Source of the DNA: Clostridiaceae bacterium | GTDB taxonomy: Bacteria > Bacillota > Clostridia > Lachnospirales > Lachnospiraceae | Assembly (NCBI GenBank): GCA_910575435.1 | Contig: CAJTGI010000003.1 | Coordinates: forward strand, 271,545 to 335,544 | DNA length: 64,000 nucleotides | Direction of reading: 5' to 3' | In this document: one piece after another, positions 36,720 through 45,647 of the stretch | Layout of the letters: the number at the start of each line of letters is the position of its first letter | Numbering within the stretch: the stretch's first letter is position 1 | Made by a program: the position numbers and the translations under genes | Notes under the pieces: model-generated | The model's database searches: none | What the model was told of the DNA's origin: nothing | What the model saw: the letters and a program-made list of their open reading frames with translations, nothing else

Positions 36720-37316
36720 ATGTCAGAAAAGGACAGAGTTGCTACAGTGATCCGGGAGACGGGGGAGACTAGGATTCAGATTACCCTGAACCTGGATGGC
36801 ACGGGACAGGCAGACATTCACACGGGCATTGGCTTTTTCGACCACATGCTGAACAGTTTTTCCAGGCACGGGCTTTTTGATCTGGAAGTGACGGTGGAGG
36901 GAGATTTGGAAGTGGATTCCCACCACACCATTGAGGATACGGGGATCGTGCTGGGACAGGTGATTTCCGAGGCACTGGGGGATAAGAAGGGAATCCGGCG
37001 CTTTGGCAATTTCGTGCTGCCCATGGACGAGGCATTGATTCTGTGCGCCCTGGATTTATCTGGCAGGCCATATCTGAAAGAGAATATGAAGTTTTCCGTG
37101 CCTAAACTGGGAGAGTTTGACACGGAGATGGTGCATGAGTTCTTTTATGCCATCAGCTATAGCGCTGGCATGAACCTTCATCTGAAAATGCTGGAGGGGG
37201 AGAATACCCATCATATCATCGAGGCGGCATTCAAGGCATTTGCCAAGGCTCTGGACCAGGCGGTCTCCTATGATGAGAGGATTGGGGACGTGCTGTCTAC
37301 GAAGGGAAAGCTTTAA
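36720..37316 (+). CDS. hisB: Imidazoleglycerol-phosphate dehydratase
   Basis: HisB performs the sixth step of histidine synthesis. The 198-residue protein shows HTGIGFFDHMLNSFSRHG, VDSHHTIEDTGIVLGQ, MDEALILCALDLSGRP and NTHHIIEAAFKAFAKAL, the His-rich manganese sites of the family. ATG 36717 and 36720 are adjacent; 36720 spaces better from GGGGGA. It is followed by hisIE; other his genes are not in the window. Confidence 0.96.
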   Translation: MSEKDRVATVIRETGETRIQITLNLDGTGQADIHTGIGFFDHMLNSFSRHGLFDLEVTVEGDLEVDSHHTIEDTGIVLGQVISEALGDKKGIRRFGNFVLPMDEALILCALDLSGRPYLKENMKFSVPKLGEFDTEMVHEFFYAISYSAGMNLHLKMLEGENTHHIIEAAFKAFAKALDQAVSYDERIGDVLSTKGKL

Positions 37317-37405
37317 GGGCAATTCATTATACGGAGGCAGATGAATTTTGCAGAGGCAGTTGGCAGCGGCCAGTGCGGATTTCTTTTGCAGAAGCGAGGT
37401 AGAGG

Positions 37406-38668
37406 ATGAAAAGAAAGAAACTGATTCCGTTTATCAATGCGGAGAACGAGATGGCAAATAGCGTGATTCATCTGGCAGACCGCTATTCCTGCCAGGGTGC
37501 GGATGGGCTGTACTTATATAATTTTACCGGTGATGAGAAGTCCAGGGAAGAGTTTCTCTCCACTGTGCGGGAAGCGGAAAAGCAGATTGACATTCCCTTT
37601 TTAGCGGGCGTCTATGTCAACCGTTTCGAGGATGCGAAGAAGGCTTTGTATACTGGGGCTTCTCAGTTGGTGATTCGGAAGGCGCTCATGCCAGAGGAGG
37701 AGGTGCTTCAGGAGATTTTTGCCCGCTTTGGGAAGGAAAAGCTGGCGGTGGAGATTGACATGAAGGCTGATTTCCACACGGCGCAGCAGTTGGACTCCCT
37801 GTATGAACTGGGATTTGGCACTGCCATCCTAAAGCATATAGATACTACGAAGAGTTTCAAGGAGGCTATCAGTGGCACCAAAATGAAGGTGCTGATTCGG
37901 GATGGCTTGGTGAGAAATGATCTGGCAGAACTCCTGTCCCATGATACGGTGGAGGCGGTGCTCACCAATTATTTTGAGGAGAAGGATATCTACAAGGCAA
38001 AGCGGGCCTTGAAAAAGCAGGGTCTGGATGTAGAGGTCTTTGAGAGCGTGATAGATTTTTCGGATTTTAAGCTGAATGACCAGGGGCTGATTCCGGCGGT
38101 GGTGCAGGATTACCGCACGGGGGAGGTTTTGATGCTAGGCTATATGAATAAGGAATCCTATGGCAGGACGATTAAGACGGGAAGGATGACTTATTATAGC
38201 CGGAGCAGACAGGAACTCTGGCTTAAGGGGGAGACTTCCGGGCATTTCCAGTATGTGAAAAGTTTGATGCTGGACTGCGACAATGATACGATTCTTGCCA
38301 AGGTTCGCCAGGTGGGTGCGGCGTGCCATACGGGAAGCCGGAGCTGCTTCTTTCAGGAACTGGCGAGGAAGGAGTATGTCTCCACGAATCCTCTGCAAGT
38401 GCTGATGGAAGATTTTCAGATTATCTTGGATCGAAAAGAGAATCCCAAAGAGGGTTCCTATACCAATTACCTCTTCGATCATGGGATTGACAAGATTTTG
38501 AAAAAATGCGGGGAGGAGGCTGCGGAGATTATCATTGCGGCAAAAAATCCCGACGCAGAGGAATTGAAATACGAGATTGCCGATTTCCTCTATCATATGA
38601 TGGTATTGATGGCGGAATGCGGCTTGGACTGGAGCGATATCACCAAGGAATTGGCGAACCGCAGATAG
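37406..38668 (+). CDS. hisIE: HisIE with an extra N-terminal HisA/HisF-like barrel
   Basis: Residues about 215-330 are phosphoribosyl-AMP cyclohydrolase (DCDNDT and [13 protein letters not shown] hold the metal sites) and about 335-420 phosphoribosyl-ATP pyrophosphatase ([32 protein letters not shown]). The first 210 residues read like a HisA/HisF barrel: [46 protein letters not shown]. The catalytic Asp of IPxxD is Asn here and the GGGIR phosphate loop is lost. The barrel is therefore probably inactive and may serve a structural or regulatory role. At 420 residues it is twice the usual HisIE length. Confidence 0.88.
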   Translation: MKRKKLIPFINAENEMANSVIHLADRYSCQGADGLYLYNFTGDEKSREEFLSTVREAEKQIDIPFLAGVYVNRFEDAKKALYTGASQLVIRKALMPEEEVLQEIFARFGKEKLAVEIDMKADFHTAQQLDSLYELGFGTAILKHIDTTKSFKEAISGTKMKVLIRDGLVRNDLAELLSHDTVEAVLTNYFEEKDIYKAKRALKKQGLDVEVFESVIDFSDFKLNDQGLIPAVVQDYRTGEVLMLGYMNKESYGRTIKTGRMTYYSRSRQELWLKGETSGHFQYVKSLMLDCDNDTILAKVRQVGAACHTGSRSCFFQELARKEYVSTNPLQVLMEDFQIILDRKENPKEGSYTNYLFDHGIDKILKKCGEEAAEIIIAAKNPDAEELKYEIADFLYHMMVLMAECGLDWSDITKELANRR

Positions 38669-38735
38669 GAAGTGTGAAGTATGATTGCCTTGCCGTTGGA
38701 TGCGGTAGGCTGGAATGGAAAGGAAGGGTGCGATT

Positions 38736-38915
38736 ATGATGACATTATTGGCAAAGTCAGTGGCAGATTTGAGTTTTGGAGGCGCTTTTGCGTGGTATGC
38801 GGCTAAATACCTGATTTCCGGGGCATTGGCGCTGGGGGCGATCATGCTGGGAATTAAGCTTCGCAAGAACAAGAATGCGAAGATGGAGGGGCAGAAGGCT
38901 ACAGAGACAGAGTAG
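38736..38915 (+). CDS. Small single-pass membrane protein
   Basis: This 59-residue protein has one hydrophobic segment (about residues 8-36, ending GALALGAIMLGIKL) and a charged tail rich in Lys, Asn and Glu. It starts at ATG 38736 after GGAAAGGAAGGG; an in-frame ATG at 38715 covers that ribosome site. No family recognised. It may be co-transcribed with hisIE. Confidence 0.6.
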   Translation: MMTLLAKSVADLSFGGAFAWYAAKYLISGALALGAIMLGIKLRKNKNAKMEGQKATETE

Positions 38916-38925
38916 AAGGTGTAAA

Positions 38926-38951
38926 TGTTTGTGTCGGCATGACTGGAAATG
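38926..38951 (+). repeat. Small hairpin element, family C, degenerate copy
   Basis: TGTTTGTGTCGGCATGACTGG resembles the hairpin before ribE with two changed arm positions; it lies in the leader of the CYTH gene. Confidence 0.3.
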
Positions 38952-38979
38952 GGGAAACTGCGCTAGGATGGAGAATGAT

Positions 38980-39495
38980 ATGGAGATTGAGAAGAAATTT
39001 CTGCTGAGGGAGATGCCAGAATATCTGGAAAGCCGGGAGAAGAGAGAATTGGAGCAGGGATATCTCTGCGTTCGTCCCACCGTGCGAATCAGAAAGAGCG
39101 ACGAGGCATATATTCTTACCTACAAGGGGAAACAGGGAACAGAGGATATTGCGCTGGATGCCCAGGTCAGCCAGGAGCTGGAGATGCCTTTGACGGAGGA
39201 GGCATATCTGCATATGAGGAAGAAAGTGGATGGATATTTGATTGCAAAAACCAGATATCTCATTCCCCTGCCTGATGGGCATATAGGGGAGCTGGACGTA
39301 TTCCATGGCAGATTGGAGGGACTTCGCTTGATTGAGGTGGAGTTCGGGAGTCCGGAAGATGCCCGGAATTTTCAGCCACCGTCATGGTTTGGGGAGAATG
39401 TCAGTAAGGATGAAAGATATACAAATAGTCATCTTGCTTTCTGCGAAGACTTGTCAGTTTTCGGAGCAAGCGGTAACGATTGTATTTCAATATAG
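38980..39495 (+). CDS. CYTH-domain (triphosphate tunnel) phosphatase-like protein
   Basis: The 171-residue protein begins with MEIEKKFLL, the ExExK metal motif of the CYTH superfamily, followed by RPTVRIRKSDEAYILTYKG and IEVEFGSPEDARNF. Members hydrolyse inorganic triphosphate or related compounds, or act as adenylate cyclases in a few cases. ATG 38980 places ExExK at the very N terminus, as usual; ATG 38968 would add four residues. Triphosphatase is the likelier role. Confidence 0.88.
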   Translation: MEIEKKFLLREMPEYLESREKRELEQGYLCVRPTVRIRKSDEAYILTYKGKQGTEDIALDAQVSQELEMPLTEEAYLHMRKKVDGYLIAKTRYLIPLPDGHIGELDVFHGRLEGLRLIEVEFGSPEDARNFQPPSWFGENVSKDERYTNSHLAFCEDLSVFGASGNDCISI

Positions 39496-39516
39496 GAAAG
39501 AAAAATGCAGGCTGAG

Positions 39517-39598
39517 GTGAAAAATTTTCACGCGCATGGTTTGTGCTTACGCACAGCGGACTTCGTTCGCTTTGGACTTGCGGGCCGAGCGAGAATGG
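39517..39598 (+). repeat. Gene-start palindromic element, family A, diverged copy 4 (before nfnA)
   Basis: GTGAAAAATTTTCAC (39517-39531) is the same kind of leading hairpin as before uppS, followed by GCGCATGGTTTGTGCTTACGC...GGACTTGCGGGC and GAGAATGG. The nfnA start follows 13 bases after this last ATG. More diverged than copies 1-3. Confidence 0.5.
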
Positions 39599-39607
39599 GG
39601 GACTTTT

Positions 39608-40492
39608 ATGTATAAGATTGTGAAGAAAGAATATCTTGCCAACAATATCTGGCTGATGGATGTGGAGGCGCCCAGGGTGGCGAAATCCTGTCAGCCAGGA
39701 CAGTTTGTCATCGTGAAGACAGATGAAAAGGGGGAGCGCATTCCTCTCACCGTGTGTGATTATGACAGGGAAAAGGGAACGGTCACCATTGTATTTCAGA
39801 CGGTGGGCGCTTCCACGGAACTGATGAAGGATTTGGGGGTGGGAGACAGTTTCCAGGATTTCGTGGGTCCGCTGGGATGCGCCTCGGAACTGATTGAGAT
39901 GCCGGAGGAGGAACTGAAAAAAGAGCGGATTCTCTTCGTGTGCGGCGGCGTGGGAACGGCTCCGGTCTATCCCCAGGTGAAATGGATGCACGAGCACGGC
40001 GTTGACGTGGATGTGATTATCGGTGCCAGGACGAAGGATCTGATGATTTTGGAGAATGAGATGAGGGCGGTTGCCGGGAATCTTTACGTGGCCACGGACG
40101 ATGGCTCTTATGGCTTCAAGGGAAATGGATGCGACCAGATTAACGATTTGGTGAACAATCAGGGGAAGACATATACCAGGGTGGTTGCCATCGGGCCTAT
40201 GATTATGATGAAGTTTGTGGCGCAGCTTACCAAGGAGTTACATATACCTACGATTGTCAGCATGAACCCTATCATGGTGGATGGCACGGGAATGTGCGGT
40301 GCCTGTCGCCTACAGGTGGGGGATGAGATTAAATTTGCCTGCGTGGATGGGCCTGAGTTTGACGGGCACCTGGTAGACTTTGACCAGGCAATGCTTCGCC
40401 AGAGGATGTACAAGACGGAGGAGGGCAGGGCGATGCTCCGTCTGCAGGAGGGAGATACCCATCACGGCGGCTGCGGGAATTGCGAAGGGTGA
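39608..40492 (+). CDS. nfnA: NADH-dependent ferredoxin:NADP oxidoreductase subunit alpha (NfnA-like, FAD/[2Fe-2S])
   Basis: The 294-residue protein is of the dihydroorotate dehydrogenase electron-transfer/sulfhydrogenase gamma type: CQPGQFVIVKTDEKGERIPLTV binds FAD, CGGVGTAPVYPQ binds the pyridine nucleotide, and GTGMCGACRLQVG with a later Cys holds a [2Fe-2S] cluster. With the next gene it should form Nfn, which couples NADH, NADPH and ferredoxin by electron bifurcation. ATG 39608 is chosen; the frame upstream is not family-like. A role with another flavoprotein partner is possible. Confidence 0.87.
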   Translation: MYKIVKKEYLANNIWLMDVEAPRVAKSCQPGQFVIVKTDEKGERIPLTVCDYDREKGTVTIVFQTVGASTELMKDLGVGDSFQDFVGPLGCASELIEMPEEELKKERILFVCGGVGTAPVYPQVKWMHEHGVDVDVIIGARTKDLMILENEMRAVAGNLYVATDDGSYGFKGNGCDQINDLVNNQGKTYTRVVAIGPMIMMKFVAQLTKELHIPTIVSMNPIMVDGTGMCGACRLQVGDEIKFACVDGPEFDGHLVDFDQAMLRQRMYKTEEGRAMLRLQEGDTHHGGCGNCEG

Positions 40493-40519
40493 TATGCCTT
40501 TGCCAGATTCTTACATAAC

Positions 40520-40540
40520 TGTTTGGCCAGTGAGGCTGGT
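40520..40540 (+). repeat. Small CCAG/CTGG hairpin element, family C
   Basis: TGTTTGGCCAG-TGAGG-CTGGT lies in the spacer between nfnA and nfnB. Confidence 0.3.
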
Positions 40541-40579
40541 AGACGCCAGTAAATTGATGTTGCGGAAAGGAAAAGTGAA

Positions 40580-41971
40580 ATGGAAGTAGATGTAATGAAG
40601 AGAATACCGGTGCGGGAGCAGGACCCCAAGGTGCGTGCTGCCAATTTCGAGGAAGTTTGCCTGGGATATGATAAAGAGGAAGCCATGGCGGAGGCCACCA
40701 GATGCCTCCAGTGCAAGAATCCCCAGTGCGTGAAGGGGTGTCCTGTAAATATTGACATTCCGGGATTTATTAAAGAAGTGGCAGAGGGCAATGTGGAGGG
40801 AGCCTACCATGTGATTGGCGAGTATTCTGCGCTGCCCGCCGTGTGCGGCCGGGTATGCCCCCAGGAGAGCCAGTGCGAAGTGAAGTGCATCCGGGGAATC
40901 AAGGGGGATGCGGTTTCCATCGGAAAGTTGGAGCGCTTTGTAGCGGATGCGGCGAGGGAGCAGGGCGTGAAGCCTGTGAAGGCAGAGTCATTGAATGGAA
41001 AGAAAGTTGCAGTGATCGGTTCCGGTCCGGCTGGCCTTACCTGTGCCGGGGATTTGGCAAAACTGGGGTATGACGTGACAATCTTCGAGGCGTTGCATAA
41101 AGCGGGGGGCGTGCTGTCCTACGGCATTCCGGAATTCCGTCTGCCGAAGACCAAGGTAGTGGATGCGGAAGTGGAAAATGTGAAATCCCTGGGTGTCAAG
41201 ATTGAGACGAACGTGGTGATTGGCAAGGCGATTACCATTGACGAGCTTTTGAATGAAGAGGGATTCGATGCGGTCTTTATCGGTTCTGGCGCAGGGCTTC
41301 CCAAGTTTATGGGGATTCCCGGGGAGAATGCCAACGGCGTGTTCTCTGCCAATGAATACCTGACCAGAAGCAATCTGATGCAAGCTTTCGATGATGATTA
41401 CGCAACGCCTATTGTGGCGGGCAAGAAAGTGGCCGTGGTGGGCGGCGGAAATGTTGCCATGGATGCGGCGAGGACGGCGCTGCGTCTGGGTGCGGAGGTA
41501 CATATCGTATACCGCCGCAGCGAGGAGGAGCTTCCCGCCAGGGTGGAGGAAGTGCATCATGCCAAGGAGGAGGGGATTATCTTTGACCTTCTCACCAATC
41601 CTACCCAGATCTTTACTGATGATGAGGGAAATGTGAAGGGGATGGAGTGCATCCGCATGGAATTGGGCGAGCCGGATGAATCCGGGCGGAGAAGGCCCGT
41701 GGAGAAGCCTGGCTCTGAGTTTACCTTGGATGTGGATACGGTCATCATGTCTCTGGGAACCAGCCCCAATCCCTTGATTTCATCTACCACGGAGGGATTG
41801 GATATCAACAAATGGAAATGCATCGTGGCGGAGGAGAGCAATGGGCAGACTTCCAAAGCCAAGGTTTATGCCGGTGGCGATGCGGTGACGGGAGCCGCCA
41901 CGGTTATTCTGGCCATGGGTGCCGGAAAGGCCGCCGCCAAGGGGATTCATGAATTTTTGAGCAAGAAATAG
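40580..41971 (+). CDS. nfnB: Nfn subunit beta / NADPH-dependent glutamate synthase small-subunit homologue
   Basis: The 463-residue flavoprotein has N-terminal Fe-S ligands (CLQCKNPQCVKGCPVNIDIPGF; CGRVCPQESQCEVKC), an FAD loop VAVIGSGPAGLTCA, and an NADPH loop VAVVGGGNVAMDAARTALR. This fits both NfnB and GltD; the adjacent nfnA favours Nfn. An archaeal-type glutamate synthase large-domain gene occurs at 48 kb, so a GltD role cannot be excluded. It is followed by a strong terminator. Confidence 0.9.
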   Translation: MEVDVMKRIPVREQDPKVRAANFEEVCLGYDKEEAMAEATRCLQCKNPQCVKGCPVNIDIPGFIKEVAEGNVEGAYHVIGEYSALPAVCGRVCPQESQCEVKCIRGIKGDAVSIGKLERFVADAAREQGVKPVKAESLNGKKVAVIGSGPAGLTCAGDLAKLGYDVTIFEALHKAGGVLSYGIPEFRLPKTKVVDAEVENVKSLGVKIETNVVIGKAITIDELLNEEGFDAVFIGSGAGLPKFMGIPGENANGVFSANEYLTRSNLMQAFDDDYATPIVAGKKVAVVGGGNVAMDAARTALRLGAEVHIVYRRSEEELPARVEEVHHAKEEGIIFDLLTNPTQIFTDDEGNVKGMECIRMELGEPDESGRRRPVEKPGSEFTLDVDTVIMSLGTSPNPLISSTTEGLDINKWKCIVAEESNGQTSKAKVYAGGDAVTGAATVILAMGAGKAAAKGIHEFLSKK

Positions 41972-41989
41972 AATATGCCGGATTATTGG

Positions 41990-42046
41990 GTGCGACTGTA
42001 AATTTGCTGTGTGAGGCACTGGCAAATCTGCAGTCGCACTTTTTCC
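41990..42046 (+). terminator. Intrinsic terminator after nfnB
   Basis: GTGCGACTG pairs with CAGTCGCAC and AATTTGC with GCAAAT inside, followed by TTTTT, 19 bases after the nfnB stop. Confidence 0.9.
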
Positions 42047-42635
42047 TTTATTGGATTAGATAGATATTCTCACCGCATTAATCCTAGTAATTAACTGGGA
42101 TTAAGAGAACCCTAGGAGAAATAAGGGGCGGCCTTCATTTGCGTGTATTTATGCTTGTCAGTTTTGCATAAATATAATATATGCATTTTGGTCAGAATGC
42201 ACAGGAAGATTTGGGGGAATACTGTCGAACCATTGTGTAAAAGAGAAAAAATTGCACTGATTTTCCATGGATTCTGCCCATTGTTTTCTCTATGGTATTT
42301 TGTTAGTCTTTATTCAGAGGATTTCAGAAGGTGCTTGAGTGAAAATAGTATAAAAATCATAATTTATTGTCCTTCTATGTCGGCTTATTTATTCTGTTGG
42401 TCTATTTTCAATATGGTACGTGATTTGTTGCCTATCTAAGAAAACTCTCCCTAGCAACAAAGAGAACCTGTCACTTTCTGCTTCTGTCAAATCAAAAATA
42501 AGGCAAAGTTTATAGGAAAATGTTATTGGAATTTGATAAGAAAATTCTCTGGCAAATCCAGGCTTCCGAAGGCTCATTCCCAGTGTATGATTCCTGAGGG
42601 GCCTGGAATACAAATTATCAGAAAGGATAGAATTC
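42047..42635. other. AT-rich intergenic region before the DUF5688 gene
   Basis: It contains one clear hairpin, TTAATCCTAGT-AATTA-ACTGGGATTAA (42078-42104). A 98-codon open frame at 42143-42439 lacks a good ribosome site and reads like random AT-rich sequence. I see nothing else that looks functional. Confidence 0.5.
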
Positions 42636-43589
42636 ATGGGATTGAAAAAGGAATATGAACATTTCTGCGAACAAATCAAAGAGGAAATCATCGGCCTGTT
42701 TCCAGAGGATATAGTGGAAATTCGCGATGTGGTGAAAAATAATGGGAAACATGTGGAAACGCTTATGATACGGCGGGAGGACCAGAATGTCTCCCCTAAT
42801 TTTTATCTGGATGAAATTTACGAAAGATATATGCGAGGAATGAGCGTGAGAGAAATTGCAGAGCAGATTGCCAGTGGATATGAGCGGTCTATCCGAGATA
42901 GTGAGAAATTGCAAGTTGATTTTGACTTTGTAAATTGCAGGGAAAAGATTGTGCTTCGTCTGATATCCGGTGAGAGGAATAGGGAAATTTTGGATGAGGT
43001 TCCCCATATACCTTTTCTGGATTTGGCCATTGTCTTCTATGTGGTGGTTCGTCAGGAGAAGGATGAAATTGGCTCTATCCGAGTGACCAATTTCTTGCAG
43101 GAACAGTGGGATATCAGTACCCAGGCAATGTTTGTGCTGGCGATGGAAAACACCCAGCGGATGTTTCCTGCCAGGGAAGCCATGATGCTGAATATGATGG
43201 AAGAGCAGATGCTGGAGGTGATGGAGCAGAATGAAGAGATTAGGGAGTATTTCGAGAGGCAGAATGATGAGCGGGACGAATTGGATATCCCCTATGTTAT
43301 TACGAATACCTGTGGGATTAACGGGGCAACGGTAATTCTGTATCCTGACATCTTGGAGCGGCTGGGGGAGAAGTTTGGCGCAAATTATTTTTTGCTCCCA
43401 AGCAGCATTCATGAATTTATCGCCCTTTCGTCCGAGACCAGCATCATGGCTGACCGTTTGAGGTTTGTGGTGGGGAAGGTTAATAGCCTGTGCGTGTCCC
43501 ATGAGGAACAGCTTTCGGAAAACGTATATTACTATAATATTGGAACGGGAAAGATTTCTATTTGGGATAATGGGAGGAGCAGAATCTAG
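42636..43589 (+). CDS. DUF5688 family protein
   Basis: This 317-residue soluble protein matches the DUF5688 type, common in Lachnospiraceae: an N-terminal helical part with FYLDEIYERYMRGMSVREIA, a middle with HIPFLDLAIVFYVVV, and a C-terminal part with YVITNTCGINGATVILYPDILERLGEKFG and LPSSIHEFI. The function is unknown. It starts at ATG 42636 after AGAAAGGATAG. It stands alone, convergent with the zinc-ribbon genes. Confidence 0.8.
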   Translation: MGLKKEYEHFCEQIKEEIIGLFPEDIVEIRDVVKNNGKHVETLMIRREDQNVSPNFYLDEIYERYMRGMSVREIAEQIASGYERSIRDSEKLQVDFDFVNCREKIVLRLISGERNREILDEVPHIPFLDLAIVFYVVVRQEKDEIGSIRVTNFLQEQWDISTQAMFVLAMENTQRMFPAREAMMLNMMEEQMLEVMEQNEEIREYFERQNDERDELDIPYVITNTCGINGATVILYPDILERLGEKFGANYFLLPSSIHEFIALSSETSIMADRLRFVVGKVNSLCVSHEEQLSENVYYYNIGTGKISIWDNGRSRI

Positions 43590-43623
43590 AGAGCGATGGA
43601 ATTGCTATGAATCGTAATTTGGA

Positions 43624-44385
43624 TTATGCTCCGCATTCTTCCACGTTGCTGAATGACCAGGCATGGATGTTGATTTCGATGATGGGCGTATCGCAGTATT
43701 TACATACTTTGGCACCTAGGGAGGAGAGGGGAGCGCCGCAGTTGGGGCAGTTTACTCCCAGGGCATCATCCAGCGCGTTCTCTACCAGATCCCTATCCTG
43801 GATGTAAATCAAGTCTGTGTTGTACTTGGTCTGATATTTCATATCTTTTGAGCCTGATGTCATTTGCCCGGAAAGGTTCGTGGTGTAGTGGTAGCACTCC
43901 AGAGAGGTCTGGAATGTGATAATGCATCTGCCCGCTGTCTTGCGGTACTGGCTGATTTCTGTCCTATGTATGCGAATTTGGCCGAAATGCTCCCATGCAT
44001 CTTTGGCGGAGAGCATTTGGATGTGGTTTTCTAACTGCTGTCGCAGTTCTTCGTTTCCATCTTTCAGCAGTTGCAGGTTTCTCCCCGTGACCGCCCGCAG
44101 ATATCCAGTGAGTACATTGTTGGCCCGCTCCTTCATCTCGTCATACTGGAAATCAGGAAAATCGGCGGTGATTTTGGGCAGCAGAAGGCTGGTCATGGCA
44201 GAAACGGATTTGGGGGTGGAGGCGTATTCCACCCTCATTTGTCTGGCCGCATCTGCGATATCCGGGGTTCCGAATAATTCCGTGGAGAACTTTCGGGCCT
44301 TTCGTCGCAGATACCATGCGCCGAAGACTGCCAGCGCGATTACGGCTAAAAAGATACACAATAATATGGCGGCAAAATATTTCAT
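43624..44385 (-). CDS. Membrane-anchored zinc-ribbon protein (YdjH-like)
   Basis: The 253-residue protein has an N-terminal membrane helix (about residues 3-26), a cytoplasmic helical/mixed domain of about 180 residues, and a C-terminal zinc ribbon (CPNCGAPLSSLGAKVCKYCD). Size and layout match Bacillus YdjH, whose partner YdjG is also a zinc-ribbon membrane protein. It is the last gene of a three-gene reverse-strand unit, 69 bases after the YdjG-like gene. Assignment rests on layout and neighbours rather than alignment. Confidence 0.7.
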   Translation of the reverse strand: MKYFAAILLCIFLAVIALAVFGAWYLRRKARKFSTELFGTPDIADAARQMRVEYASTPKSVSAMTSLLLPKITADFPDFQYDEMKERANNVLTGYLRAVTGRNLQLLKDGNEELRQQLENHIQMLSAKDAWEHFGQIRIHRTEISQYRKTAGRCIITFQTSLECYHYTTNLSGQMTSGSKDMKYQTKYNTDLIYIQDRDLVENALDDALGVNCPNCGAPLSSLGAKVCKYCDTPIIEINIHAWSFSNVEECGA

Positions 44386-44454
44386 AAACTCCCTCGCTTC
44401 TCAGTGCTAATACAGTGGATATGAAGGATGCTTCATATATTCAATATCAGCATC

Positions 44455-45555
44455 CTACCCTAGGATATCTAAGTAGTATAAAAGTACCAGCAATGCGATA
44501 ATGCCCAGTACCGTGATAATGACCTTGGGGATGGAGATGGGCGTGCGCCCCGCTACCTTTCCAGTCTGTCCATTCACCATAAATTGATAGACCTTGTCCT
44601 TGTATTTATAGTTGGAGATCCAGATGGGCAGCAGGAGGTATTTGTATGTAATGTCCTGAAATTCCGTGTCGATTTTCAGGCTTCGAACCTGGTCGGCGCC
44701 GTGTCCCAGCCGGATTTCGTCTTCAATCCGGCCTGCCAGTTTTCTTTTCATGCTCTCCATGGCCCTGCCCCAGGCATCCTTCAACCCCAGAGAGTATCGT
44801 TCCGCAATAAATCCGGCGATATATTCCGGGTCATAAGATTTATTGTTTTCCGTGTCGAAGGGCTCGATCTTTTGCAGTATGGAAATATCGTGGTTGCTGG
44901 AGGCCAGTATCAATTCGTCATTGAAAAATTCCCTGTGATTGCCAGAGGTATGATACCAGTCTGTGGTGGTGTGGGAATTGCCTTCGTCATCAACGCTGGT
45001 CCTGGTGATTCCATATTCTCCGTGATAGGAGGAATGGGTATTGGAATCAAAGGTCCAGTAGGGAAGATAAATCCCCTTGAAGTGCTTTGGCTTGGCGCTG
45101 TCCTTTGCAAGCTTTGGGCAGAACCATCTTTTTTTGATCCACTTGTGGAACAGGGCAGAGGCTTCCTTGTCACTGACTTGGAAGGGGACTACGCCTCCCG
45201 GGGACATGGTATCTGCCTCCGGGGCATCCATTACCTGGTTGGAGCCGCAGAAAGGGCAGACCCCGGAAGTCTGTAGCGCATCGTATATGGATTCGGCACC
45301 GCAGGCCTTGCACAGCACGGTCTTGGTTTCTACGCCCCAATCCTTGTTGGCGGTATGTTCTGCATCAAAAAAGTCCAGTTCTTCTGCCCTCTCCGGCTTT
45401 TTTTCCTCGTTCTGGATTTCCTCCTCGTATTCGCAGTAGGGGCACTTTAGATTTCCAGTATCAGGGTAGAAAGCCATGACACCGCCGCATTGGGGACATT
45501 TTTTGTCGGTTTCTTCGTTGGTGTCTGTGATGTTGCTCTGGTTAAAATCGTCCAT
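44455..45555 (-). CDS. TFIIB-type zinc-ribbon membrane protein (YdjG-like)
   Basis: The 366-residue protein has two N-terminal zinc ribbons (CPQCGGVMAF...CPYCEYEEE and CKACGAES...CPFCGSNQ), a central domain with YLPYWTFDSNTHSSYHGEYG, and a C-terminal membrane helix (about 342-362). It resembles Bacillus YdjG and related proteins annotated as zinc-ribbon or replication-restart-like. In Bacillus these proteins act at the membrane with YdjH and the SPFH protein YdjI. It follows the YdjI-like gene by 92 bases. Confidence 0.75.
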   Translation of the reverse strand: MDDFNQSNITDTNEETDKKCPQCGGVMAFYPDTGNLKCPYCEYEEEIQNEEKKPERAEELDFFDAEHTANKDWGVETKTVLCKACGAESIYDALQTSGVCPFCGSNQVMDAPEADTMSPGGVVPFQVSDKEASALFHKWIKKRWFCPKLAKDSAKPKHFKGIYLPYWTFDSNTHSSYHGEYGITRTSVDDEGNSHTTTDWYHTSGNHREFFNDELILASSNHDISILQKIEPFDTENNKSYDPEYIAGFIAERYSLGLKDAWGRAMESMKRKLAGRIEDEIRLGHGADQVRSLKIDTEFQDITYKYLLLPIWISNYKYKDKVYQFMVNGQTGKVAGRTPISIPKVIITVLGIIALLVLLYYLDILG

Positions 45556-45647
45556 GGTATTCTCCTTTTTGGATATCCTATCCCATGAGGGATGAGCGGC
45601 TGTAATTAGGATTGATCCCGCCGCAAAGGTGTCAGATGGTTCTAGGT

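Noticed and set aside
42143..42439. 98-codon open frame between nfnB and the DUF5688 gene
   Set aside because: It starts at a GTG without a ribosome site, has a random-looking Cys/Ile/Phe-rich content and lies in AT-rich spacer.
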